From an uncultured Coriobacteriaceae bacterium (GTDB lineage Bacteria > Actinomycetota > Coriobacteriia > Coriobacteriales > Atopobiaceae): a stretch of DNA of 57,884 nucleotides. The number at the start of each line of letters is the position of its first letter. Positions within the stretch are counted from its first letter, which is position 1. A program made the position numbers and the translations under genes. Shown one piece after another: positions 49,688 through 57,884 of this stretch. The DNA lies in the NCBI GenBank assembly GCA_902795065.1, contig CADBJR010000005.1:1-57884 (forward strand), written 5' to 3'. Under the pieces are notes generated by a model. That model saw only the letters and a list, made by a program, of their open reading frames with translations, did not search any database and was not told where the DNA came from.

Positions 49688-51120
49688 GCGAGGACTCCCT
49701 TGACGAAGGCATCGAGGCCGCTGGCACGCGATGCCTTGGCGAGCACCACGTCGCCCTCACATAGTACGGGAACGAGCGCCGTAAGGGCGTCAGATACCGA
49801 ATCGAACACCAAAAGCGCGTCCTCCGAGAAGCCCACGGTGCGGGCTCCCTCGGCGATGGCGCGGGCGAGCGGGCCTCCGACGCACACGATCATGTCGAGG
49901 TCGAGCGCAGCCGCGAAGGCTCCGACGCAGGCGTGCATCTGCACCTCGTCCTCCCCCAGCTCGAGCATCTCGCCCAGGATGGCGTAGCGACGCCCCGTGC
50001 AACCCATGGAGGCGAGGACGGAGAGCGAGGAGGCCATCGAGGCGGGGCTCGCGTTGTACGTATCGTCGATCACGCGCACGCCGGACGGCGAGGTGCGCAC
50101 GTCGAGGCGCATCGCGGTCAGCTCCATCGAGGAGAGGGCTTCCGCTGCTGCGGCGGCATCGACGCCGGCGAGGCGGGCGACGCTGAGCGCGAGCATGGCG
50201 TCGAGGACGGCGCTCGTGCCGGGGATGGGCAGGTCGAGCGAGACCGTCCCGCCGTCGATGAAGGCGAGCTCGGCGTGCGTGCGCGCATCGTGGTGGATGA
50301 CCAGGTCGGTCTGGCGCACGTCGTCGGAGGGACGCGTCCCCACGGTGAGGGGCATGACGTTCGCGGGGATCGCGAACTTCCTGACGATGTAGTCGGTGTA
50401 GTCGTTCGCACTCGTGAGCACGAGCGCGGGCCCGACCGAGCCCCATGCCTCCATGCCCTCGATGATCTCCGCCTTGGCGCAGGCGATGCCCTCGCGCGTG
50501 CCCAGATACACGAGATGGCTCACACCGACGTTCGTGATGACGGCGAGCGCGGGGCGCGCGGCGCGGGACATGCGGCTGATCTGGCCGAGGCCGTCCATGC
50601 CCATCTCGAGGACGAGCGCCTCGGTGCCCTCGGGTGCGTTGAGGAGCGTGAGCGGCATGCCGATGAGGTTGTTGTAGTTGCCCTTCGTGGCGTGGGTGCG
50701 GAACGAGGGCGAGAGGGCGGCGGCGAGCATGTCCTTGGTGGTGGTCTTGCCCACCGAGCCGGTCACGCCCACCACGAGCCACTCGGGATGGCGGTCGCGC
50801 TCCCAGGCGGAGAGGTCGATCAGGAAGGACTCGCAGTCGTCGTCCGCGGCGCGCAGGAGCGCCGCTCCCCGATCCTCCGCATATGCGGAGAGCCCCTCCT
50901 CGGGGGCGTCGGAGAGCACCACGGCCGAGGCGCCCGCGTCGATGGCGGCACGCGCATAGCGGTTGCCGTCGCTGCGCTCGCCCTTGAAGGCGACGAAGAG
51001 CGCACCGGGCTCGACCTCGCGCGAATCGATGACCGTCTTTCCGGACACACGGCCGGAACCTGCGGCGATGATCTGCGCCGCTGTTGCCTGGGCAAGGTCC
51101 TTGATCGTGATGTCGAGCAT
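49684..51120 (-). CDS. murF: UDP-MurNAc-tripeptide-D-Ala-D-Ala ligase
   Basis: A 478-residue Mur ligase adding D-Ala-D-Ala. The start at 51120 begins MLDITIKDLAQATA. Motifs: DSREVEPGALFVAFKGERSDG, VGVTGSVGKTTTKDMLA (ATP loop), EMGMDGLGQISRMSRAARP and DDTYNASPASM, which is typical of MurF. It lies between the PBP gene and mraY; the murE gene that usually precedes murF is missing here. Confidence 0.94.
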   Translation of the reverse strand: MLDITIKDLAQATAAQIIAAGSGRVSGKTVIDSREVEPGALFVAFKGERSDGNRYARAAIDAGASAVVLSDAPEEGLSAYAEDRGAALLRAADDDCESFLIDLSAWERDRHPEWLVVGVTGSVGKTTTKDMLAAALSPSFRTHATKGNYNNLIGMPLTLLNAPEGTEALVLEMGMDGLGQISRMSRAARPALAVITNVGVSHLVYLGTREGIACAKAEIIEGMEAWGSVGPALVLTSANDYTDYIVRKFAIPANVMPLTVGTRPSDDVRQTDLVIHHDARTHAELAFIDGGTVSLDLPIPGTSAVLDAMLALSVARLAGVDAAAAAEALSSMELTAMRLDVRTSPSGVRVIDDTYNASPASMASSLSVLASMGCTGRRYAILGEMLELGEDEVQMHACVGAFAAALDLDMIVCVGGPLARAIAEGARTVGFSEDALLVFDSVSDALTALVPVLCEGDVVLAKASRASGLDAFVKGVLA

Positions 51121-51137
51121 TTCGGCTACCTCGTGAT

Positions 51138-52925
51138 TCAGTAGACGGGCTGCACGCCGATGTCGTTGACAGCCTCTTCCATTATGGTTGCGAACAGGTA
51201 GGACGAGGAGGCGCTCGCAAGGTAGCGGACGCCGTTGAGACCGACATAGACGAGGATCTCGGGGTCGTCCGCGTTCGCGAAACCGCAGAGCGACGCCGTG
51301 TAGTGGTAATCGGTGTATCCCTCGCCGGAGACGGACTGCTCGCCCGTGCCGGTCTTGCCGGCGATGTCGTAGCCGTAGACCTGGCCGTGGACGCCGGTGC
51401 CCTCGGTCATGACCGCGCGCATGCAGTCGATCGTCATATGGGCCGCCTCGGGCGAGATGGCGGCCTCGCCCTGCCCCCAGTCGACCGTCTCGCCGCCCTT
51501 GGCGACGAGGAAGTGCGGGGTCGTGAGCACGCCGTCGTTGGCGATGGCGCCGAATGCGCGGACGAGCTGCACCATCGGGAACGCGACGCTCTGGCCGAAC
51601 GACATGAAGCCGCAGGTGGAGCCGTCGTAATCGCGGTAGCGCGTCACGATGCCCTCCGCCTCGCCGGGGAAGTCGATGCCGGTTGTGTGGCCGATGCCGA
51701 AGCGGTCGACGCCCGCTGCGAAGCGCTCGTCGCCGATGATCGATTGGGCGATAAGGGCGGTGCCCGTGTTGTAGGACTGCGCGATGATGTCGCGCACGGT
51801 GATCGTCACGTCGTAGTCGCGGTCGATGTGCTCGGAGACGTAGTCGTCGCCGACCAGGATCGTGGGCGGGACCGTGAGCACCGTCGAGGGCGTCACGAGG
51901 CCGTTGTCGATGGCGATCGCGATGGTGAGGACCTTGAAGACCGAGCCCGGCTCGTAGGAGTCGGTCACGAGCTTGAGGTTGAGAGCCTCCGCCGAGGTGT
52001 GCTCGAGGTCGTCGACGTTGGCGAGCGGCGTGGAGCACGCGCAGTAGATCTCGCCGGTGCGCGGGTTGGTGACCATGATGGAGCCCGATTCGGACTCGTA
52101 GGTCTTGACCGCATCGGCAAGCGCCGCCTCAGCCTTCTCCTGGAGGTTGATGTCGAGGGAGATGATGATGTCGGTGCCGTTGCGCGCCTCGGTGATCTGG
52201 GATGCGCCGCCGGCGATCGGGACGCCGCCGATGCCCTGCTCGACGATCATCTGGCCGTCCTCGCCGCGCAGGATGTCGTCATAGTAGTACTCGAGGCCCG
52301 TGAGGCCGTCGCCGTCGATGCCCACCACGCCGAGGATCTGGCCTGCGGTCGCGCCGTACGGGTAGACGCGCTTGGTATCCTCGAGGAAGTAGACGCCCGT
52401 CAGGTCCTCGTCGCCAAGCTCCTTCTCGATGAGGTCGGCGACCTCCATGTCGACCTTGTGCCTGATGTAGACGAACGTGGTGTCGGCCGTAAGGTCGGAA
52501 ATATAGTCGTTGGGCGTTCCGCCGAGCCTGGATGCGAGGATCTGCGCGATGCGCGCGGGATTCTCGATATCCTGGGGGTTTGCGTAGATGGTCCTGCACT
52601 CGACGCTCATCGCGAGCACGTTGCCGTTGCGGTCGTAGATGGTGCCCCGGCGCGCATGGAGGGTCACGACGTTGGTGCGGCGGTCCTCGGCAGCCTGCGA
52701 GAGCTCGCGCGCCTGGAAGACCTGCAGCCACACGAGGCGCAGCGCCACGAACGCGAAGAGCGTCAGGAAGAGCACCTGGATGACGGAGATGCCGTGGTCG
52801 AAGCCGCCCGAGCCGGAACCGCCCGCGCGGGCGGCGCGACGGCGGTAACGCGCACGCGAGGCCTCGTCGTACGAGGCCTCGGCCATGTTCCGATTGCTTC
52901 GGTAGCTGTCGCCCTTACGCGCCAC
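51138..52925 (-). CDS. ftsI: Septal class B penicillin-binding protein (FtsI/Pbp2B type)
   Basis: A 595-residue transpeptidase with a basic 40-residue cytoplasmic start, one membrane helix (VIQVLFLTLFAFVALRLVWLQVF) and a class B dimerisation domain (RRGTIYDRNGNVLAMS). The transpeptidase triad is S328-VFK (EPGSVFK), SYN in AQSYNTG, and KTGTG (AGKTGTGEQ). It crosslinks septal peptidoglycan together with FtsW. Position after ftsL and before murF is canonical. Confidence 0.94.
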   Translation of the reverse strand: MARKGDSYRSNRNMAEASYDEASRARYRRRAARAGGSGSGGFDHGISVIQVLFLTLFAFVALRLVWLQVFQARELSQAAEDRRTNVVTLHARRGTIYDRNGNVLAMSVECRTIYANPQDIENPARIAQILASRLGGTPNDYISDLTADTTFVYIRHKVDMEVADLIEKELGDEDLTGVYFLEDTKRVYPYGATAGQILGVVGIDGDGLTGLEYYYDDILRGEDGQMIVEQGIGGVPIAGGASQITEARNGTDIIISLDINLQEKAEAALADAVKTYESESGSIMVTNPRTGEIYCACSTPLANVDDLEHTSAEALNLKLVTDSYEPGSVFKVLTIAIAIDNGLVTPSTVLTVPPTILVGDDYVSEHIDRDYDVTITVRDIIAQSYNTGTALIAQSIIGDERFAAGVDRFGIGHTTGIDFPGEAEGIVTRYRDYDGSTCGFMSFGQSVAFPMVQLVRAFGAIANDGVLTTPHFLVAKGGETVDWGQGEAAISPEAAHMTIDCMRAVMTEGTGVHGQVYGYDIAGKTGTGEQSVSGEGYTDYHYTASLCGFANADDPEILVYVGLNGVRYLASASSSYLFATIMEEAVNDIGVQPVY

Positions 52926-52945
52926 GATTCCGGGACCGCCCCGAC

Positions 52946-53512
52946 CTACAGGCCGGCGGCCAGGAGCCCCGCATCTACGACGGGCGTCGACTCGGCATCC
53001 TCGACCGCCTCATCGCCGATGGCGTCCTCGGCGGGAGCCTCCGCCTCGGGTGCAACCTCGGCCTCAGACTCGACCTCAGCCTCAGCTTCGGCCTCCTCGC
53101 CGTTGTCGATGACGATGACATCGAAGGACGCGGCGGGGACCATGCCGTAGTTCTGGGTCGCGATGCGGTCGATGCGCGTGGCGCTCGACATGAGGGAGCG
53201 CTCCACGCGGAGGTTGTTGTTGGTGGTCTCGAAATCCTCGATCTGCTCGCGCACCTCGACGTTCGAGCTGAGCTGGGCCACGGTGGCCGAGGTGAGCGCG
53301 ACGCGGAAGGTGCCGAGGATGAAGAGCATCACGGCAGCGGCGACGACCATCTTCACACGCGCAAGGAACTCGGATGAGACACCTGCGCGGACGTGGGCGT
53401 CGAGCCCACCGCCCTCTACGACCTCGAACCGGGGCTCTGCACCGAGTTCCCGCTCGGGGCGGGACTCGAGCATCTCCTCGAGCTCGAAGGCTTGTGCGTT
53501 TGCGGTCCTCAT
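52946..53512 (-). CDS. ftsL: FtsL-like septum formation protein
   Basis: A 188-residue bitopic protein: about 50 cytoplasmic residues, one membrane helix (VKMVVAAAVMLFILGTFRVAL) and an outer coiled coil (QLSSNVEVREQIEDFETTNNNLRVERSLMSS). The end is an Ala/Glu-rich acidic tail (about 140-175). The identification rests on position between rsmH and ftsI and on the fold; sequence identity in this family is low. It stabilises FtsQ and activates FtsW/FtsI in known systems. Confidence 0.7.
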   Translation of the reverse strand: MRTANAQAFELEEMLESRPERELGAEPRFEVVEGGGLDAHVRAGVSSEFLARVKMVVAAAVMLFILGTFRVALTSATVAQLSSNVEVREQIEDFETTNNNLRVERSLMSSATRIDRIATQNYGMVPAASFDVIVIDNGEEAEAEAEVESEAEVAPEAEAPAEDAIGDEAVEDAESTPVVDAGLLAAGL

Positions 53513-53553
53513 CGTCGTTCCTTGTCCGTGTGTCGTCCGTTGGTGCTTCGTCG

Positions 53554-53575
53554 ATGGTGCGTTTATGGTGCGTTT
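53554..53575. repeat. 11-bp tandem repeat between rsmH and ftsL
   Basis: ATGGTGCGTTT occurs twice in tandem in the 136-bp gap, with looser GTTGGTGCT copies on both sides. No coding signal is seen there. Confidence 0.4.
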
Positions 53576-53648
53576 CTGGTTCGTTCGTGCTGCGTTGGTG
53601 CTCGCGTGACGGGGCCTCCCCCGTTTTCGCCTGGTTCGGGTGCGCGGC

Positions 53649-54608
53649 CTAGAGCTTCTCGGCCACGCGCATGAGGGCGCTCCTCGCCCTCGGGTTGGCC
53701 TCCACCTCGTCCGCGCCGGCCACGAGGGCCTTGCGCGTGCGTACGTGGAGTATCGGCACGTTCCCGCACACGCACACCGGGAAGTCCGGCGGGCATGTGC
53801 ACCCCCTGCTCATCTCCGAGAAGACATGGGAGACGATGCGGTCCTCGAGCGAGTGGTACGAGATGACGCAGATGCGCCCTCCCGGATTCGCCCAGCGTAC
53901 CGCGGCGGTGAGTCCCTCCTCGAGCGCCTCGAGCTCATGGTTGACCTCGATGCGCAGCGCCTGGAACGTCCTCCTCGCCGGGTGCCCTCCGCGGCGCCTC
54001 GCTGCGGCGGGGATGGCGGACTTGACCAGCTCCGCCAGCTGCAGGGTGGACGTGATGGGCGCTTTGCTCCGCGCGGATACGATTCTGGCTGCGATGCGCG
54101 GAGCATGGCGCTCATCTCCATACATGCGTAGGATCCGGACGAGGTCTGCTTCGTTGTAGTGGTTTATGACCTCAGCTGCGGTTAGGGTGTTGTTATCCGG
54201 GTCCATCCGCATGTCGAGCGGGGCGTCCTCGTTGTACGAGAAGCCCCTTTCCGGGATATCGAGTTGCGGCGACGAGACGCCCAGGTCGAAGAGGAAGCAA
54301 TCGACTCCGGGGATCTCCGCCGTGGTGAGAAGGTCGTCCATCTGGGAGAAGTTCCCCTTGAGGACGAGCACCTCCGCCCCCGGCACCTCGGACGCGAGGC
54401 GCGCGGTGGCCGCTTCGAGGGCCATGTCATCCTGATCGATACCGACGAGGAGACCCTCGGGCGCGATCCTTCTCGCCAGCTCCACCGAGTGCCCGGCCCC
54501 TCCGAGGGTGCAGTCGCAGACGACCTCCCCCACCTTGGGATCGAGCTCGGCGAGCACCTGGGAAAGCATCACGGGTACGTGCCGATATTCAGCTGTCAAG
54601 TTCCCCAC
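53649..54608 (-). CDS. rsmH: 16S rRNA m4C1402 methyltransferase RsmH
   Basis: A 319-residue SAM-dependent enzyme. Start MGNLTAEYRHVPVML; SAM-binding CTLGGAGHSVELARRI, VGIDQDDMALEAA, FLFDLGVSSPQLDIPERGFS and DMRMDPDNNTLTAAEVIN are the MraW signature. C-terminal blocks GGRICVISYHSLEDRIV and FPVCVCG complete it. Position after mraZ is canonical; the gap to mraZ is 6 bases. Confidence 0.95.
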   Translation of the reverse strand: MGNLTAEYRHVPVMLSQVLAELDPKVGEVVCDCTLGGAGHSVELARRIAPEGLLVGIDQDDMALEAATARLASEVPGAEVLVLKGNFSQMDDLLTTAEIPGVDCFLFDLGVSSPQLDIPERGFSYNEDAPLDMRMDPDNNTLTAAEVINHYNEADLVRILRMYGDERHAPRIAARIVSARSKAPITSTLQLAELVKSAIPAAARRRGGHPARRTFQALRIEVNHELEALEEGLTAAVRWANPGGRICVISYHSLEDRIVSHVFSEMSRGCTCPPDFPVCVCGNVPILHVRTRKALVAGADEVEANPRARSALMRVAEKL

Positions 54609-54614
54609 GAGGAC

Positions 54615-55043
54615 CTACTCGTTGAACAGGAGGGCTGCGAAGTCCTCGTCCGTGAGGGCGTCCTGCTTCTCATCCCACGTGGTCGCGTTCCAGACCTCGA
54701 AGTGGTCCGTGTTGCCCACGACGACCACATCGCGTCCGAGCATGGCGTGGACCTTCTCGCTCATCTTGGACAGGCTGACACGGCCGGCCGAGTCGACATC
54801 GGTCATGACGGTCTGCGCGTTGATGGCGCGACGGAGCTCGTCCTGCTTGCGATTGCGGGGATCGAAGCCACCGGGGAACAGGGAATCGACGTAATTCCTG
54901 TGCTCCTCGGGCGTGAAGCCGTACACGCAATCAAGCACCTTGACGAGATAGACGGTTCCGTCGATCTGACGGCGGAAGTCGGCGGGAAGGGTGAGACGCT
55001 GCTTGGCATCCAGGGTGTGACGATAGGTGCCGGTCAGGTACAT
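54615..55043 (-). CDS. mraZ: Transcriptional regulator MraZ
   Basis: A 142-residue protein of two AbrB-like swapped-hairpin domains (GTYRHTLDAKQRLTLPADFR and DVDSAGRVSLSKMSEKV). The start at 55043 follows AAGGAGG. MraZ binds direct repeats in the promoter of the dcw cluster and represses or tunes it. The four 10-bp repeats upstream (55110-55149) are candidate sites. It is the first gene of the minus-strand cluster. Confidence 0.94.
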   Translation of the reverse strand: MYLTGTYRHTLDAKQRLTLPADFRRQIDGTVYLVKVLDCVYGFTPEEHRNYVDSLFPGGFDPRNRKQDELRRAINAQTVMTDVDSAGRVSLSKMSEKVHAMLGRDVVVVGNTDHFEVWNATTWDEKQDALTDEDFAALLFNE

Positions 55044-55098
55044 CCTCTTCCTCCTTCCGCGTCCATAGCTCTCCCAAGGGCAAAATCGCTTGCCATCT

Positions 55099-55149
55099 AC
55101 TATAGCGGTTTTGTCCGACATTTCGCGACATTTTTCCCCATTTCCCAAC
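55099..55149 (-). promoter_or_regulatory. mraZ promoter with four 10-bp direct repeats (MraZ boxes)
   Basis: On the minus strand four consecutive 10-mers read GTTGGGAAAT, GGGGAAAAAT, GTCGCGAAAT and GTCGGACAAA (55149-55110), followed by a -10 TATAGT (55104-55099). The repeats cover the -35 region. The 10-bp phase is that of known MraZ boxes, so autoregulation is likely. The rest of the 339-bp gap to xerC/D holds only the 71-bp repeat copy B. Confidence 0.6.
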
Positions 55150-55280
55150 TTTTTTGGCGAATTGCGCTGGTCGACGGCGCATGGTATCCGTTGGCATACC
55201 AGATGTAGCGGGTACGGGTGTTCGCACCACAAGAGCACTGCACGCGAACGTCACAATCGATCGTCGGCGAGCGGTTCTGC

Positions 55281-55351
55281 GCCCGTTTCGGTATGCATCT
55301 TCGGACGCGAATCGAGCGAATCGTGTCGCAACATGCATACCGGAACGGGCC
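55281..55351. repeat. 71-bp palindromic intergenic repeat, copy B
   Basis: The second copy of the unit at 26352, with the same length and near-identical arms (GTTTCGGTATGCATCTTCGG at the left, ACATGCATACCGGAACGGGCC split at the right end) and a diverged middle. It lies between the xerC/D stop and the mraZ promoter. Confidence 0.75.
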
Positions 55352-55382
55352 GAGCGGCAGGTGGCGGTGCTGAGCAGATGGT

Positions 55383-56282
55383 CTACGAGAGGTGCGCGCG
55401 CGGGTGAGCGGCGAGGTAGGCCATGCGCACGTGGGTGCGGTCGACGTGGGTGTAGAGCTGCGTGGTCGCGATGTTGGCATGGCCGAGGATCTCCTGGACG
55501 ATGCGCAGGTCCGCACCGCCCTCGAGCATGTGCGTGGCGAAGCTGTGGCGCAGCGTGTGGGGATGCAGCCCTTCGATGCCGGCGAGCCTGCCGTACCGCT
55601 CGCAGATGGCGTGCACCGACTGGCGCGAGATGCGCCCGCCCCGTACGTTCAGGAACACCGCGCCCGAGAGCCGCTTGCCCACGAGCTGCGGACGCCAGCG
55701 CACGAGGTAGTCGCCGAGCGCTGCTGCAGCGCTGCCCATGATGGGCACCACGCGTTCCTTCGACCCCTTGCCGAACACGCGCAGCATCTCGTCATCGAGG
55801 TAGACCTCGCGCTGGTCGAGGCCGCACAGCTCCGACACGCGCAGGCCGCACCCGTAGAGCACCTCGAGGATCGCACGGTCCCGCTGATCGAGGGGCGTCT
55901 CGCGGAAGGTCTGCTCGAGCAGGGCACGTGCCTGCTCGATGGAGAGCACATCGGGCAGATGCTTGGGCTTTGCGGGAAGGGGCAGGTCGGCTGTGGGATG
56001 GTTCTCGGTGATCTGGTCTGCCACCATGAAGCGGTGGAAGCCCTTGATCGCCGAGACCGCGCGCTCGACCGACGTGGGCGCGAGCCCCACGCCCGTGAGC
56101 GCGGCGATGTGGTCCTCGATAGCGGCGCGCGTGACGTCCTCGGGACGCGCGATCCCGGCGTCGGAGAGGAACGCGAGATAGCGGTCGAGATCGCGCCCGT
56201 AGGCCTCGACGGTGTTGGACGACGAGCCCCGCTCGATGGCGAGGTAGTCCAGATACTCCCGCTTCGCCCGCGCCAGATCCAC
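55383..56282 (-). CDS. xerD: Tyrosine recombinase XerC/XerD
   Basis: A 299-residue integrase-family recombinase. The catalytic set is R148 (CGLRVSEL), K175 (GKGSKER), H242/R245 (HPHTLRHSFATHML), H268 (GHANIATTQ) and the tyrosine Y277 (QLYTHV). Family members resolve chromosome dimers at dif. Length fits XerD (about 300); whether XerC or XerD cannot be told from sequence alone. It ends in front of the mraZ promoter region and follows pyrG by 9 bases, so the two share a transcript. No dif site was recognised. Confidence 0.93.
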   Translation of the reverse strand: MDLARAKREYLDYLAIERGSSSNTVEAYGRDLDRYLAFLSDAGIARPEDVTRAAIEDHIAALTGVGLAPTSVERAVSAIKGFHRFMVADQITENHPTADLPLPAKPKHLPDVLSIEQARALLEQTFRETPLDQRDRAILEVLYGCGLRVSELCGLDQREVYLDDEMLRVFGKGSKERVVPIMGSAAAALGDYLVRWRPQLVGKRLSGAVFLNVRGGRISRQSVHAICERYGRLAGIEGLHPHTLRHSFATHMLEGGADLRIVQEILGHANIATTQLYTHVDRTHVRMAYLAAHPRAHLS

Positions 56283-56291
56283 CGGCCGCTC

Positions 56292-57884
56292 CTAGCTCTC
56301 CACCTTCTCCGGCCCCACGCCGGCATCAGAGAGGACCGGGACGCCCACGACGTGCAGATCGCGCCTGTCGCGACCCTCATGGCGGGCGATCGCCGCACGC
56401 ACGAACTCGCGGAAGAGCGGTGCCGGCTCGTTGGGCCGGCTCTTGAACTCCGGATGCGCCTGCGTGGCCACGAACCAGGGGTGGTCCTCCTCAGCCAACT
56501 CTACCACCTCGACGAGCGACCCGTCGGGAGAAGTGCCGCTCACCTTGAGGCCCGCTGCCTCGAGCACCGTGCGGTAGTCGTTGTTGAACTCGTAGCGATG
56601 GCGATGGCGCTCCGAGATGCACATCGTGCCGTAGGCCTCTGCCGCGAGCGTGCCCTCGGCCAGCACGCACGGATACGCGCCGAGCCTCATGGTCGCGCCC
56701 TTGTCGGCGATGCCGCGCTGCTCGGGCATGAGGTCGATCACGGGATAGGCGCAGTCGGGCTCGAACTCGGTGGACGTGGCGCCCTCCATGCCGCAGACGC
56801 CGCGCGCGAACTCTGCGACGGCGACCTGCATGCCGAGGCAGACGCCCAGATAGGGAACCTTGCGCGTGCGGGCGAAGCCGGCTGCGGCGATCTTGCCCTC
56901 GATGCCGCGGATGCCGAATCCGCCGGGAACGAGGATGCCATCGTAGCGTCCGAGCACCTCCCCCACCTGCGCGGGATCGAGGTTCTCGCCGTCGACGAGC
57001 TCGACCTCCACGTGGCGGCCGTAGTAGACGCCCGAGTGATGGAGCGCCTCGATGACCGAGAGGTACGCATCGGGCAGGGCGGTGTACTTGCCCACGACGC
57101 CGATGCGCGTGATGTCGGTGAGCGCGTTCGCCTCGTGGAGCGCGCCGGTGAACGAGTACCACGGGCTCATGTCGCGCGTGCGCGGCTCGAGGCCGAGCAG
57201 CTCGCATACCTTGAGGTCGAAACCCTGGTCGGCCAGATGGCGCGGCACGTCGTAGATGGACGGGCAGTCGAGGTTCTGGAACACGCAGCTCTCGTCGACA
57301 TCGCAGAAGCTCGCGAGCTTGGCGCGAACGGCAGGCTCGACCTCATGGTCGCTGCGGCAGACGATGATCTCGGGCTGGATGCCCATGGAACGCAGCTCCT
57401 TCACGGAGTGCTGGGTGGGTTTGGTCTTGATCTCGTGCGCGGCGGCGATGTAGGGCACGAGGCTCACGTGGATGGCGATGGTCTCGCCCGGGCCCTTCTC
57501 CTTGCGGAACTGCCGCATGGCCTCGATGAAGGGCTGCCCCTCGATGTCGCCCACCGTGCCGCCGATCTCGGTGATCACCACGTCGGCGCCGCTCGTCTCC
57601 TCCACCGCGGCGAAGCGCGCCTTGATCTCGTTCGTGACGTGCGGGATCACCTGGACGGTACCGCCGAGGAAGTCGCCCGCGCGCTCACGCGAGATGAGCG
57701 TCTGGTAGATGAGGCCGCTCGTGAAGTTGGAATCGGCGTTGAGGCTCTCGTTGATGAAGCGCTCGTAATGGCCCAGGTCGAGGTCGGTCTCCTTGCCGTC
57801 GTCGGTCACGAAGACCTCACCGTGCTGGAAGGGGCTCATGGTGCCGGGGTCGACGTTGAGATAGGGGTCGGCCTTCTGCATCAT
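56292..57884 (-). CDS. pyrG: CTP synthase (N-terminus outside window)
   Basis: 530 residues visible, running off the right edge. The start must lie outside because the synthase N-terminus (about 40 residues with the glycine-rich P-loop) is absent before [18 protein letters not shown]. It has the amidoligase domain ([33 protein letters not shown]) and a glutaminase domain ([29 protein letters not shown] with the nucleophile Cys, and [12 protein letters not shown] with His/Glu). It turns UTP into CTP using glutamine. The extra 40 residues at the end ([17 protein letters not shown]) are unique and not in the core fold. Confidence 0.95.
   Translation of the reverse strand: MMQKADPYLNVDPGTMSPFQHGEVFVTDDGKETDLDLGHYERFINESLNADSNFTSGLIYQTLISRERAGDFLGGTVQVIPHVTNEIKARFAAVEETSGADVVITEIGGTVGDIEGQPFIEAMRQFRKEKGPGETIAIHVSLVPYIAAAHEIKTKPTQHSVKELRSMGIQPEIIVCRSDHEVEPAVRAKLASFCDVDESCVFQNLDCPSIYDVPRHLADQGFDLKVCELLGLEPRTRDMSPWYSFTGALHEANALTDITRIGVVGKYTALPDAYLSVIEALHHSGVYYGRHVEVELVDGENLDPAQVGEVLGRYDGILVPGGFGIRGIEGKIAAAGFARTRKVPYLGVCLGMQVAVAEFARGVCGMEGATSTEFEPDCAYPVIDLMPEQRGIADKGATMRLGAYPCVLAEGTLAAEAYGTMCISERHRHRYEFNNDYRTVLEAAGLKVSGTSPDGSLVEVVELAEEDHPWFVATQAHPEFKSRPNEPAPLFREFVRAAIARHEGRDRRDLHVVGVPVLSDAGVGPEKVES

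Noticed and set aside
55140-55149. Enterobacterial-type TGGG MraZ triple repeat
   Set aside because: Only two TGGG strings occur, 7 bases apart instead of 10; the 10-bp GTNGNGAAAT-like phase fits better.

Overview
The window is high-GC DNA that reads like an anaerobic gut actinobacterium of class Coriobacteriia, most likely Collinsella or a close relative. This rests on the GC-rich codon use, the division cluster with sepF and divIVA, an IS1249-type transposase, and the mix of surface and sugar genes. The genus is an inference. About 57 protein genes (one of them a broken transposase), two tRNAs and the RNase P RNA can be supported. Both ends cut a gene: a secreted-lipase-family hydrolase on the left and CTP synthase (pyrG) on the right.

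Left third (1-28.6 kb): mostly unlinked housekeeping and accessory genes. They are a large surface protein with Cna_B repeats, a tRNA-Gln/tRNA-Glu operon with promoter and terminator, a TetR regulator divergent from a radical SAM enzyme, an HD protein overlapping a PF06541 membrane protein, a CCA-adding-type nucleotidyltransferase, aminopeptidase C, a frameshifted IS with long inverted-repeat arms, a YigZ/IMPACT protein, a sodium:solute symporter, a glycerol-1-phosphate-dehydrogenase-like gene overlapping a fructosamine kinase gene, a Tat-exported lipoprotein of glycoside hydrolase family 3, a LytTR two-component pair, a cupin, a PIN/RelB-like toxin-antitoxin pair with a palindromic operator, a hotdog thioesterase, a phosphoesterase, a carbohydrate-binding lipoprotein, a phosphopantetheinyl transferase, a YhhN protein, rnpB and a ROK protein.

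Middle (28.6-35.3 kb): a three-gene unit (ORF6N/PLD-like protein, TIGR03916-type radical SAM protein with a helix-hairpin-helix, TIGR03915-type DNA metabolism protein). Its promoter is overlapped and followed by two LexA-box-like palindromes. It faces an MBOAT/DHHW pair for extracellular O-acylation.

Right third (35.3-57.9 kb): almost entirely the minus-strand division and cell-wall (dcw) cluster. In transcription order it is mraZ, rsmH, ftsL-like, PBP/ftsI, murF, mraY, ftsW, murG, a MerR-like gene, murC, murB, ftsQ, ftsZ, pgeF, yggS, sepF, proC, yggT, divIVA. murE, murD and ftsA are absent from it. An unknown lipoprotein gene sits on the opposite strand between the MerR-like gene and murC. 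Upstream lie xerC/D and pyrG. Four 10-bp direct repeats cover the mraZ promoter region and look like MraZ boxes.

The most interesting signals are the SOS-like control of the ORF6N/radical SAM DNA-repair unit, several perfect or near-perfect palindromes and tandem hairpins between convergent genes, a 71-bp palindromic repeat present twice 29 kb apart, the split dcw cluster, and a histidine kinase that lacks its N-box asparagine. No CRISPR array, prophage or rRNA gene was seen.
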